From Xenorhabdus yunnanensis (GTDB lineage: Bacteria > Pseudomonadota > Gammaproteobacteria > Enterobacterales > Enterobacteriaceae): a stretch of DNA of 58,972 nt. Below the pieces are notes generated by a model, which ran no database searches, was not told where the DNA came from, and saw only the letters and a program-made list of their open reading frames with translations. How positions within the stretch are numbered: the first letter of the stretch is position 1; every line of letters starts with the position of its first letter. Shown one piece after another: positions 12,101 to 21,400 of this stretch. Where the stretch lies: positions 1-58,972 of the forward strand of contig NZ_JAQRFI010000030.1 of assembly GCF_028598805.1 (NCBI RefSeq), read 5' to 3'. The position numbers were made by a program, and so were the translations under genes.

Positions 12101-15100
12101 CAACGAGTGCTGACCGCATTCGTGGCAGATCAGAAACAATCGCTGTCTGGGCTTGATATTCTATCTGCACAAGAGCGCCAGACCCTGCTGTATACCCGGA
12201 ATCAGACCGATGCCCCCTACCCGCAGGACAAAACCCTGCAACAACTGTTTGAAGCCCAAGTGGAAAGGACACCGGATAATGTGGCGCTGGTATTTGAAGG
12301 GGAAACGCTGACCTATCGCCAATTAAACCAACGGGCGAACCAGCTGGCTGGTGTGATCCGCGAACGTTGTCAGCAATATCATGCTGTCCCCCTGCAAGCC
12401 GATACCCCAATAGCCCTTTATCTCGACCGCAGTCTGGATATGGTTATCAGTATATTGGCGGTACTGAAAGCCGGCGGCGCTTATGTGCCCATTTCACCGG
12501 AATACCCATCGGAGCGAGTGCAGTTTATTCTGGCTGATACCGCCGCTCCTTGTGTCGTGACCCAGCAACGGCACTGTACGGCACTGACAGCATACACCCG
12601 AACACTCGCTGAACAGCCAGCACGGATACAACCTACACTGATAGCGGCGGATGACCAGACTATCACCGCAGGCCAGCCCGTGGAAAATCCGGCACCGATA
12701 AATAAACCGACCGATTTGGCCTATATCATCTATACCTCCGGAACCACCGGTCACCCCAAAGGCGTCATGATTGAACATAAAAATGCGGCTCATCTGATGG
12801 CGGCACAGGCAGAACTGTTTGATGTGGCAAAGAGAAAAAAAGCCTTGATGTTTGCCGCTTATGTCTTTGATGCTTCGGTTTCCGAATTATTCCTCAGTTT
12901 ACTGCATGGCCTGACCATTTACATTTGCAGTGAATCAGAACGCAATGCCCTTGCGGTTGCCGCACTCATTCAGCGAGAAGGCATTGAAATGGTCACTTTA
13001 CCGCCTGCTATGCTGAAGCTATTAATTGGCACTGAGTTACCCTCCCTGCAATTATTGGTGACCGCGGGCGAATCGCCTTCCTTAGATTTTCTTGAATATT
13101 TCAGCCAGCACAGCGATGTCCTGAATGCTTACGGCCCGACAGAAGTTACCGTTTGTGCGACCGGGAAGCGGTATCAGCACGGGGATATTGCAACAAATAT
13201 TGGCAGGGCCATTAATAACGCCCGTCTTTATGTTCTTGATGGTCACGGCAACCTGTCGCCTATCGGGACACCGGGAGAGCTGTATATCGGCGGAGCCGGA
13301 CTGGCGCGGGGCTATTTGAACCGGCCTGAACTGACTGCCGAACGTTTTGTGGCAAACCCTTTTGCCCGCGCCGAAGACAAGGCCAAAGGCTACACCCGCC
13401 TGTACAAAACCGGTGACTTAGTCCGCTGGCAACCGGATGGCACTCTGGAATATCTGGGACGCAACGACTTTCAGGTCAAAATCCGCGGTTACCGCATTGA
13501 GCCGGGAGAAATCGAAAGTGTCCTGACTTCCCATCTGCAGGTAAAACAAGCAGTGGTGATTGACCGCGAGCACAACGGGAATCAAGTGTTGGTTGCCTAT
13601 CTGGTCACAGACGAAGAACTGTCCGATAAAACTCTGGTTGAACATCTCTCTACCCGTCTGCCGGAATATATGTTACCTGCCAGCTTTACCCGCATTAAGT
13701 CCGTGCCACTGACCCTGAATGGCAAACTGGATCGCCGCGCCCTGCCGGAGCCGGTATGGGGAAACCGGAACAATTATGTCGCACCCCGCAATGCGCTGGA
13801 AACCCGGCTATGTGTTATTTGGCAGGAGGAATTGGGTCTGGAGCAGATCGGTATTGAAGATAATTTCTTCCGTATCGGTGGTGATTCCATAGTCAGTATC
13901 CAGTTGGTCTCCAAACTACGGCAGGCAGGTTTTTCCCTTCAAGTGAAATCAATTTTCGAGGCGCCGACAGTGGCGCGGCTAGCGCAGTTGCTGACACACA
14001 CATCATCCACGGTAACTGTGGTTGCAGAACAGGGATTATTAAGCGGGGAATTTGGGCTATTACCCATCCAACAGAATTTCTTCAACTGGGATTTGTCGAA
14101 TCCACACCATTGGAATCAGGCATTTATGATTCAGATTCCCGGAGATATCCAATCCACACAGATTGAACAGGCCCTGATAATGCTGACTGAGCGGCACGAT
14201 ATGCTACGTGCTCGTTTTATATATACCGAAAACGGCTACCGTCAGTGCTATTCCGTGGAAATACCCGTAGAAATGCCATCTTCGCATCCCTCGTTGCAAC
14301 ACTGTGATATCAGCGGATTGGATGAGGCTGAACAACACCAGCAATTGACCCAATGGCAAAGTGGTTTTGATTATTATCACGGGCCATTATGGCAAGTGGG
14401 TCACCTGACCGGATACACGGATGGCAGTGCCCGGTTATTCTTCGCATTCCACCATCTGATTATTGACGCCGTCTCCTGGCGAATCATTGCCGAAGATATA
14501 CGCCGATTATTGCAGGGCGAAACACTGCCAACGAAAACCAGTAGCTATCGGCAATGGGTTAACACTGTCCATCACTATGCACAACAGCATCAAAATGAAG
14601 TGTCCTACTGGCAACGGGTAATGGCAGGTAGCGACACCAATCCAGCACTGGATGAAATCACTCAGCACCTACTGGTCATTTCTGCCGAAATGACTGGCAT
14701 CCTATTGCATGAAGCCAACACCGGTTACCACACTGAAATTAACGACTTACTTTTGAGTGCACTGGCACTGGCATTGCAAGCGACTTTCTCCCAAACAGTA
14801 AACCACATCATTCTGGAAGGACATGGGCGGGAGTCCATTGATAACACATTGGATCTTTCCGAAACTGTCGGCTGGTTCACAACAATGTACCCCGTTCGTC
14901 TGGAAATGCAGGCTGATATTGCAGAAACCATCATTCACACCAAAGAGATGCTTCGCGCCGTGCCAAACAAAGGCATTGGTTACAGTGCGTTACATCAAGC
15001 GGGATACCTGACCGACGATTTGCCGGCTATTAGCTTCAACTACCTCGGCCAATTAGGAGGAACCCACCATCAAGACTGGTCACTGACCAGCGACGATTGT

Positions 15101-15427
15101 GGGACTGTGGTAGCCAGTGAGAATAGTAGTCATTTACTGCTGGGTATTAATGGCGCAGTTCAAGCGGGAAAACTGCAATTTAGTGTGGACTCCCGCTTGC
15201 CAAAGCTCCGGACAGAAACGTTTATCACAGCATTTGAGCAGGCACTTTATAGCGTCATCACTGCCAGCCAAAAACAGGCCCAATCGGGTGGAATAAAAAC
15301 CCCCAGTGATTACGGGATAAAAGACGTTTCAATGGAGCAGCTAAATCAGCTTACTCATCGTTTTGGTCATGTGAATAATGAAAATTCACACCTCCACTCA
15401 GAAAAGAAAACAATTTTGGACGTGTAA
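3107..15427 (+). CDS. Non-ribosomal peptide synthetase, modules 1-3 (Cs-A-T-E, C-A-T, C-A-T-E)
   Basis: A 4106-residue NRPS. Module 1: starter condensation domain (HHIIIDG, His145-His146), A1 (core at 623, pocket Asp669), carrier Ser1021 in GGDSI, epimerization domain (HHLIIDAVSW at 1205; EGHGRE; VGWFT). Module 2: DCL-type C domain (HHCIADG, 1659), A2 (2148), carrier Ser2533 in GGNSL. Module 3: LCL-type C domain (HHIAIDG, 2714), A3 (3209), carrier Ser3594 in GGDSI, E domain (HHLIID, 3782). GGDS carriers precede E domains and GGNS does not, as usual. Pocket residues read by eye are DAWQLGLND for A1 (closest to Gln-type codes) and DASTVAAVC for A2 and A3 (Tyr/Phe-like). A leading C domain suggests N-acylation. 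The protein ends about 30 residues after the last E domain in a polar tail that probably docks to the next synthetase. Only 3 nt separate it from that gene. DNA before about 4430 is clearly more AT-rich than the rest. Confidence 0.95.
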   Translation: MITPEGSLNSNLYNLHPSQEDVFNEQALHGNIPQHNLGWYTLMEGEVDIVILQQAWRLLHQHVDILRLHISVNSDNKAIQYIQNQSVPESVIFHDFATQPDPEKKAKLWMQQQIDQPINFPNETLYQASLIRITGERYYFFTKFHHIIIDGVGLFRFHEYTHKLYACLKNGTPIVWLSEIPQYLDTIEKSKDYLNSPHYEKDKNHWHSFLTKNDIHQLTPYYQNSGSGNDTCILPFSMKAALRDFCEENKTNILSVFSGLVMMMMSELTGQQELTFNTITHGRKTKLEKYIVGMQANLYPVHCHVSNSVSVIEQIKLIELALKESFHHGQFPHSHLIRIANNHGIALPNIFILYERLSESASEINQAQHYFIEGIFDTDPILFRLKDFGYDQELMITINYLQAYFSEQEIKKILERLPNLLTTLLNSPSLLVSELPILLEEELHTLLHSWNQNDVPYPQDQILQQQFETQAAATPDNVALIFEEETLTYRQLNEQANQLAVVIREHCQQQCKAPMQADTPIALYLDRSLEMVVSILAVLKAGGAYVPISPEYPPERVQFILEDTGSPCVLTQQRHLTALEKCTHTLSSQPALIAADDSTVTQNQSVENLVPVNTSTDLAYIIYTSGTTGQPKGVELTHRNVINHLSWMQSEYPLSASDKVLQQIPYTFDASVWELIAANWFGASIVIASPDIHKQPETLYQLIQKTGVTVVQFVPSMLGAFCQIVRDLGQQLPGTIRYVLCGGEALTMSHVNAFRAINSNSSTLINLYGPTETTNDITHFDVVDEFSGNVPIGKAHHNTRLYVVNNYGKLSPIGAPGELYIGGASLARGYWNRPELTAERFVENPFATDEDKAKGYTRLYKTGDQVRWLPDGNLEYLGRNDFQVKIRGYRIELGEIETALSSHPQVKQAVVIDREHAGHKALAAYLVTDEALTNDILMEHLLTRLPEYMIPASFTRIDAIPLTINGKLDRHALPTPVWEDQDRYVAPRTELETQLCALWQDVLGLERIGIEDNFFRIGGDSIIGIRLVSKLRQIGFSLQVKSIFEAPTVSRLAQLLTQTSSSVTVVAEQGLLSGEFGLLPIQQDFFNQNLPCPHHWNQAFMFQIPGNIKHADIAQALIKLVERHDMLRAHFVSTEQGYRQCYPTEMPSWLPILLHCDISELDDTERHQQLTQWQSNFDYCAGPLWQTAHLTGYADGSARLFFAFHHLIIDAVSWRIIVEDMRLLLHMHLPLQGTTLPAKTSSYRQWVAAVQSYAGQQQDEVPYWQNVMTGKETYPAMGEITPYQLSFSAELTDTLLREANSGYHTEINDLLLSALTLALQTTFSRPVNPIILEGHGRETIDSTLDVSETVGWFTTIYPVRLAMQADIAKTIIHTKEMLRAVPNRGIGYGALHQAGYLTGDLPPISFNYLGQLGAEAGQSGHQDWALTYDDCGLLIAGENGSPLLLDINGAVQAGRLQFSVLSRLPSAQTQMFITAFEQALNDVIAAGQKQAQLGGIKTPSDYEFKTVSIERLNRLQQSHQVENLYPATSLQQGFIYHHLVQPQDDAYRVQMLLDYYTQLDLAAYQQAWSLASLRFPILRTAFDWEGEILQVVTAGASISSANVKIEDISQLPEEARDNAITVIQQHDRTLPFDLSQPGLTRLTFIRQHERLVTVLITQHHCIADGWSGPILLQAVHEYYNELVKGRVPQIVVEQTYLATLQYHLDHQAESEAYWAERKTRFQGANDLSALLSHHVDLTQIKTVEKPAEQMLTVQGGAYEQLKNMCRTQGVTLNVVLQFAWHKLLLSYTGDEQTIVGTTVSGRDVPVEGIESSVGLYINTLPLTVQWDKTNSIISVLQDIQLDIAALNSHSAVSLSSLQSGGERLFYSLLVFENYPVPVVNENKEGVENTLTFRRSIEKVDYPVSLMAYEQDHSLRIKLSYGEDWLTDKQVQRLLSQLERILHTVACDPHQPHASIMFLSEGERQTLLHTWNQTDALYPQDKTLQQLFEAQVERTPDNVALVFEGETLTYRQLNQQANQLAGVIRERCQQYHAAPLQADTPIALYLDRSLDMVISMLAVLKAGGAYVPISPEYPSERVQFILADTAAPCIVTQQRHCTALTAYTRTFAEQPARIQPTLIAADDQTITAGQPVENPAPINKPTDLAYIIYTSGTTGHPKGVMIEHKNAAHLMAAQAELFDVAKRKKALMFAAYVFDASVSELFLSLLHGLTVYICSETERNAPAVAALIQREGIEMVTLPPAMLKLLIGTELPSLQLLVTAGESPSLDFLEYFSQHSDVLNAYGPTEVTVCATGKRYQHGDIATNIGRAINNARLYVFDGHGNLSPIGTPGELYIGGAGLARGYLNRPELTAERFVANPFARAEDKAKGYTRLYKTGDLVRWQPDGTLEYLGRNDFQVKIRGYRIEPGEIESVLTSHPQVKQAVVIDREHNGNQVLVAYLVTDEELSDKTLVEHLSTRLPEYMLPASFTRIESVPLTLNGKLDRRALPEPVWGNRNNYVAPRNALETRLCAIWQEVLGLERVGIEDNFFRIGGNSLTAIKLTAAIRRILTMEVSLTQLFELKTIAGLVTRIGQQAYTIIPHLGLDRYPLSFAQERMLFIEQFEQGTYAYHIPYLVQLDNDACLPLLETAINQLVERHSVMKMVYPSPSNDAGQIHQQMLNRNLVIESRTSHCEDIDTLLNTVGAEITTPFNLTTEPSLRLCHYQVADRHYLLMLWHHIAIDGWSIDIFLGELAEIYHSLLEDRNSQLPPLDITYGDYAAWQREYLQGDERERQLTYWRQTLASYEALALPTDHPRPVQVSYQGRDFNFMLDATLSEQLRALAQNQETTLYTVLLSGFYVMLAKLSGQNDIVLGTPTDNRHHAQTQSLIGMFVNSLVLRAQFEQTISVTTLIKQTHKLIAEAKAHQDMPFEHLVEALEIERDTSRHPIFQVMFSLQNFGENLPNRVSLPFSPVALDEFLNSPAKFDLSLLLSDEQANITGCLNYATSLFDEATIVRLAGIYQRVLTAFVADQKQSLSGLDILSAQERQTLLYTRNQTDAPYPQDKTLQQLFEAQVERTPDNVALVFEGETLTYRQLNQRANQLAGVIRERCQQYHAVPLQADTPIALYLDRSLDMVISILAVLKAGGAYVPISPEYPSERVQFILADTAAPCVVTQQRHCTALTAYTRTLAEQPARIQPTLIAADDQTITAGQPVENPAPINKPTDLAYIIYTSGTTGHPKGVMIEHKNAAHLMAAQAELFDVAKRKKALMFAAYVFDASVSELFLSLLHGLTIYICSESERNALAVAALIQREGIEMVTLPPAMLKLLIGTELPSLQLLVTAGESPSLDFLEYFSQHSDVLNAYGPTEVTVCATGKRYQHGDIATNIGRAINNARLYVLDGHGNLSPIGTPGELYIGGAGLARGYLNRPELTAERFVANPFARAEDKAKGYTRLYKTGDLVRWQPDGTLEYLGRNDFQVKIRGYRIEPGEIESVLTSHLQVKQAVVIDREHNGNQVLVAYLVTDEELSDKTLVEHLSTRLPEYMLPASFTRIKSVPLTLNGKLDRRALPEPVWGNRNNYVAPRNALETRLCVIWQEELGLEQIGIEDNFFRIGGDSIVSIQLVSKLRQAGFSLQVKSIFEAPTVARLAQLLTHTSSTVTVVAEQGLLSGEFGLLPIQQNFFNWDLSNPHHWNQAFMIQIPGDIQSTQIEQALIMLTERHDMLRARFIYTENGYRQCYSVEIPVEMPSSHPSLQHCDISGLDEAEQHQQLTQWQSGFDYYHGPLWQVGHLTGYTDGSARLFFAFHHLIIDAVSWRIIAEDIRRLLQGETLPTKTSSYRQWVNTVHHYAQQHQNEVSYWQRVMAGSDTNPALDEITQHLLVISAEMTGILLHEANTGYHTEINDLLLSALALALQATFSQTVNHIILEGHGRESIDNTLDLSETVGWFTTMYPVRLEMQADIAETIIHTKEMLRAVPNKGIGYSALHQAGYLTDDLPAISFNYLGQLGGTHHQDWSLTSDDCGTVVASENSSHLLLGINGAVQAGKLQFSVDSRLPKLRTETFITAFEQALYSVITASQKQAQSGGIKTPSDYGIKDVSMEQLNQLTHRFGHVNNENSHLHSEKKTILDV
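9020..10631. repeat. Near-identical A2 segment, copy 1 of a 1.6-kb direct repeat
   Basis: This stretch encodes nearly all of A2 and the start of its carrier domain. It recurs 3183 bp downstream (12203-13814) with scattered mismatches and about eleven amino-acid changes by eye. Outside these limits the two modules diverge sharply, which points to recent duplication or gene conversion. Confidence 0.9.
12203..13814. repeat. Near-identical A3 segment, copy 2 of the 1.6-kb direct repeat
   Basis: Second copy of the A-domain tract, offset by 3183 bp (1061 codons, in frame). Both copies keep the same specificity-pocket residues, so the two modules should load the same amino acid. The offset includes the intervening T2-C3 unit. 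Confidence 0.9.
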
Positions 15428-15430
15428 AAA

Positions 15431-18400
15431 ATGTTGATGCTATTTAAAGAACTTCAGAAAAACCATGTATCAGTATGGGTCCGTGAAAACAACTTAAAAC
15501 TGGCGTTTACCGGTGAAACTCCCCCTATTCAACTTATTGATAGGGTTAAAGAGAAAAGAGAAAACATTTTAGATTTTTTGAATGAAAGAAATATCTTCTC
15601 CGAAGAGGATTTTGAGAGTTTTATCTTTAATGGTCGTTATTCTGGTAGTAGCTATTCTGGTTCTAATGATCCCAGCATATCCTCCGGAAACAAAATTGAA
15701 GCGATACTTCCTGCTACCAGTTTGCAACAGGGTTTTATTTACCATCATCTGGCCCAACCACAGGATGATGCCTATCGTGTGCAACTGCTGTTGGATTATC
15801 ACACCCAACTCGACCTTACCACCTATCAGCAAGCCTGGTCGCTGGCTTCACTGCGTTTCCCCATCCTCAGAACAGCATTTGATTGGGAAGGGGAAATTTT
15901 GCAGATTGTGACCATAGGTGCCAGTATTGGGTCAGCAAATTTTACTACCAAAGATATCAGCCAATTACCAACAGAAGAACGGGATAAAGCGATAGAAGCA
16001 ATTCAACAAAATGACCGTGCTCTGCCTTTTAATTTAAGCCAGCCCGGCTTAATCCGCTTCACTTTCATCAAGCAGGATAAACAGCTGGTAACCGTGTTGA
16101 TCACGCAACATCACTGCATTGCAGACGGTTGGAGTGGCCCGATTTTATTGCAGGCTGTACATGAGTATTACAACCAACTCATAAAGGGACGAGTGCCACA
16201 GATCATGGTGGAACAAGCTTATCTGGCAACCCAGCAATATCATCTGGATCATCAGGCTGAATCAGAGGCATATTGGACAGAACGCAAAACACAATTTCAC
16301 AAAACATCATGCCAAGGCGCTAATGATCTTTCTGCCCTGTTAAGTCACCACGTTGATTTAACGCAGATAAAAACCATCGAAAAACCGGCCGAACAAATGT
16401 TTACTATTCAGGGAGACGCTTATGAGCAGCTTAAGAACACGTGCCGGACGCAAGGCGTGACCCTGAATGTAGCCCTGCAATTTGCCTGGCATAAATTACT
16501 GCACAGTTACACCGCGGATGAACAGACTATTGTCGGCACTACTGTATCCGGGCGTGATGTGCCGGTGGAAGGTATTGAGTCCAGTGTCGGCTTGTATATC
16601 AATACATTGCCGCTAATAGTGCAATGGGCTCAGGCTGACAGTGTGGCTGCGGTTTTACAAGACATACAGAAGGATATTGCCGCACTCAACAGCTACAGTG
16701 CCGTCTCACTCGCCAATTTACAATCCGACGGGGAACGCTTATTCCATAGCCTATTTGTCTTTGAAAACTATCCTGACCCCGCGGAGAATGAAAATGGGGA
16801 AGGCATAGAACACACCCTGACATTCCGCCGGGCCGTCGAAAAAGTAGATTATCCGATATCGCTGCTGGCCTATGAGCAAGGCAACAGTCTAATAATAAAA
16901 TTGAGTTATGGTGAAGACTGGTTGGAAGATGAACAGGCTCGGCGTTTGCTTGGTCAGCTTGAGCGTATTCTGCACATTGTGGCCTGTCACCCACACCAAC
17001 CCCATTCGTCAATCATGTTCCTCAGTGAGGAAGAACACCATACCTTGCTGCATACCCGGAACCAGACCGATGCGTCCTATCCGCAGGACAAAACCCTGCA
17101 ACAATTGTTTGAAGCACAAGTGGAAAAGACACCGGATAACGTGGCACTAGTATTTGAAGGAGAAACACTGACCTATCGCCAGTTAAACGAACAGGCGAAC
17201 CAACTTGCCTGTGTGATCCGCGAGCGCTGTCAGCAATATCATGCGGCCCCCATGCAAGCCGATACCCCGATAGCCCTCTACCTCGACCGCAGTCTAGATA
17301 TGGTTATCAGTATATTGGCGGTACTGAAATCTGGTGGCGCTTATGTGCCCATTTCACCGGAATATCCAGCAGAACGAGTGCAGTTTATTCTGGCTGATAC
17401 CGCCGCCCCTTGTGTCGTGACCCAGCAACGACACTTCGCAGCATTGGCGGAATACACTCAAGCACTCGCTGAACAGTCAGCACGGAGACAACCCACACTG
17501 ATAGCGGCGGATGACCAGACAATAACCACAGGCCAGCCCGTGGAAAATCCGGCATTGATAAACACCCCGACCGATTTGACCTATATCATCTATACCTCTG
17601 GAACCACTGGTCAACCCAAAGGCGTCATGATTGAGCACAAAAATGCGGCTCATTTGGTTGCTGCACAGACAGAGCTTTTTGATGTGGCAAAGAGAAAAAA
17701 AGCCTTAATGTTTGCCGCTTATGTCTTTGATGCTTCGGTTTCCGAATTATTTCTCAGTTTATTGCATGGCCTGACCACTTACATTTGCAGTGAAACAGAG
17801 CGCAATGCTCCTGCGGTTGAAAAACTTATTCAACGGGAAGGCATTGAACTCGTTACTTTACCGCCTGCCATATTGAAGTTACTAATTGGTGCTGAATTAC
17901 CCTCTCTGCAATTATTAGTGACAGCGGGCGAATCTCCTTCCTTAGATTTTCTTGAATATTTCAGCCAACACAGTGATGTCCTGAATGCTTACGGCCCGAC
18001 TGAGGTTACCGTTTGTGCGACCGGAAAGCGGTATCAATATGGGGATATTGCAACAAATATTGGCAAAGCCATTAATAACGTCCGTCTCTATGTTCTTGAT
18101 GATTACGGCAACCTGTCGCCTATCGGAGCGCCGGGAGAACTGTATATTGGTGGTGCCGGACTGGCGCGGGGCTATTTGAACCGGCCTGAACTGACCGCCG
18201 AGCGCTTTGTGGAGAATCCCTTTGCGACAATAGAAGACAAAGCTAAAGGCTATACCCGTCTGTACAAAACCGGTGACTTAGTCCGCTGGCTGCCGGATGG
18301 AAAGCTGGAGTATCTGGGACGCAATGACTTTCAGGTTAAAGTCCGCGGCTATCGCATTGAACCGGGAGAAATTGAAAACGCCCTCTCTTCACATCCACAG

Positions 18401-21400
18401 ATAAAACAGGCAGTGGTGATTGACCGCGAGTACAACGGGAAGCAAGTATTGGTCGCTTATCTGGTCACAGATAGTGTGCTGGCCGATGATACTCTGATTA
18501 ACCATCTCTCCGCCCGCCTGCCGGAATATATGCTACCCGCCAGCTTTACCCGCATTGAATCCGTACCGTTAACCCTGAACGGCAAACTGGATCGCCGCGC
18601 CCTACCGGAGCCAGTATGGGGAAACCGGAACAGTTATATCGCACCTCGCAATGCCTTAGAAACCCGACTGTGTGCCATTTGGCAAGAAGTACTGGGTCTG
18701 GAGCGGGTTGGCATTGAAGATAATTTCTTCCGTATCGGTGGTGATTCCATCATCAGCATCAAGTTAGTTTCCAAGCTGCGGCAAGCGGGCTTTTCTCTGC
18801 AAGTTAAATTGATTTTTGAAGCGCCGACAGTAGCACGCTTGGCTCAGTTACTGACACAAACATCATCCACAGTAAAAGTAATCGCAGAACAGGGATTATT
18901 AAATGGGGAATTCGGTCTATTGCCTATCCAGCAAGATTTCTTTAACTGGAATTTGTCGAGTCCATACCATTGGAATCAGGCATTTATGTTCCAGATTCCC
19001 GGAAATATCAAACACGCAGATATTGCACAGGCTCTGACAAAGCTGGTCGAACGGCATGATATGTTACGTGCCCATTTTGTCTCCACAGAACAGGGTTATC
19101 GTCAGTGTTATCCCACAGAAATGCCGTCTTGGCTGCCTATATTACTGCATTATGATATTAGCGAGTTGGATGATACTGAACGACACCAGCAACTGACCCA
19201 ATGGCAGAATGGCTTTGATTACTGCGCGGGGCCTTTATGGCAAGCCGCTCATCTGACCGGTTACGCCGACAGCAGTGCTCGATTATTCTTCGCATTTCAC
19301 CATTTGATTATTGACGTAGTGTCTTGGCAAATTATTACTGAAGATATGCGTAGATTATTGCAGGGTGAAACACTGCCAGCGAAAACCAGTAGCTATCGGC
19401 AGTGGGTCAATGCTGTCCATAACTATGCCGAGCATAATCAACAGGCAGAGAGCAACCAACAAGAGGAACACCATCAACAGGAAGTTCTCTACTGGCAACA
19501 AGTGATGGCAGGGAATCATGTTCACTCTGCTGCGGGTGAAATCAGTCAGCACATGCTGGGCATTTCTGCTGAATTGACTGATATTCTGCTGCGTGAAGCC
19601 AATGCCGGTTACCATACCGAGATCAATGACTTACTGCTCAGTGCTCTCACACTGGCATTACAGACCGTTTTCTCACAACCTGTTAATCACATCATGCTTG
19701 AAGGCCACGGTCGGGAAACCATCGACAATACACTGGATGTATCAGAAACCGTCGGCTGGTTTACGATTTTGTATCCCGTTCGTCTGGCAATGCAAAATGA
19801 TATTGCGGAGACAATTATTCACACCAAAGAGATGCTCCGTGCTGTGCCGAATAAAGGCATTGGTTATGGCGCATTACGTCAGGCTGGATATTTGATTGAA
19901 GATTTGCCAACGATCGGCTTCAATTACCTCGGCCAGTTGGGTGGAGAAGCCGGACAAGACTGGTCACTGACCAGCGACGATTGTGGGAACGTAGTGGCAG
20001 ACGATAACCATAGTCATTTACTGCTGAATATTAATGGATTGATCCAAGCAAACAGGCTGCAATTTAGTGTCAGCTCGTGCTTGCCACAGACTCAGACACA
20101 ATTGTTTATCGCAGCATTTGAGCAGGCACTTGATTCTGTTATCACGGCAGGTCAAAAACAGGCTCAATCGGGTGGGATAAAAACGCCCAGTGATTATGGC
20201 ATTGAAGGGCTTTCAATCAAGCTTTTGCGCCGTCTTCAGCAGATGTATCCGATTGAAACACTCTATCCCGCCACCAGCTTGCAGCAAGGATTTATTTATC
20301 ATCATCTGGCTCAGCCACAGGATGATGCCTATCGTGTACAATTGCTGTTGGATTATCACACTCATGTCGATCTTTCCGCTTATCAGCAAGCCTGGTCGCT
20401 GGCTTCACTGCACTTCCCTATTCTCAGAACAGCATTTGATTGGGAAGAGGAAATTTTGCAGATTGTGACTGAGGGCGCAAGCCTGAGTTCGGAAAATTTC
20501 ACCATAAAGGATATCAGCCAGTTACTGCCAGAAGAGAAAGAGCAAGCAATTGAAGCGATCCAACAAAGTGACCGTAACCTGCCCTTTGACTTAAGTCAGC
20601 CCGGTTTAACCCGCTTCACCTTAATTAAGCAGAATGAACAACTGTTAACAGTACTGATCACGCAACACCACAGTATTACTGACGGCTGGAGCAACCCGAT
20701 TTTATTGCAAACCGTGCATAAATATTACAACGAACTCATGCAGGGACGACTCCCTCAGGTAATGGTAGATAAAGCCTATCTGGCAACCCAGCAATATCAT
20801 CTGGATAATAAAGCAGAGTCTGAGGCTTATTGGGCGGAGCGCAAAGCACGATTCCACAAAACATCATGCCAAGGCGCCAACGATCTGTCTGCCCTGTTAA
20901 GTCATCACGTTGACCTGGCGCAGATAAAAACCGTTGAAAAACCGGCTGAACAAGTGCTCACTGTACAGGGAGGCGCTTATGAGCAGCTCAAGAATACGTG
21001 CCGGACGCAAGGCGTGACCCTGAATGTAGCCTTGCAATTTGCCTGGCATAAATTACTGCACAGTTATACCGGGGATGAACAAACCATTGTCGGCACTACT
21101 GTATCGGGGCGTGATGTACCAGTAGAAGGTATTGAGTCCAGTGTTGGCCTGTATATCAATACACTGCCGTTGGCAGTGCAATGGACTCAGACTGACAGCG
21201 TGGCTGCGGTTTTACAAGACATACAGAAGGATATCGCCACACTCAACAGTCATAGTGCTGTCTCACTTGCCAGCTTGCAATCCGACGGAGAACGGTTATT
21301 TCATAGCCTGCTGGTCTTTGAAAACTACCCTGTCCCAGCGACAAACGAAAACGAGAAAGGTATTGAAACTACACTGACATTCCGCCGTGCCATCGAAAAA

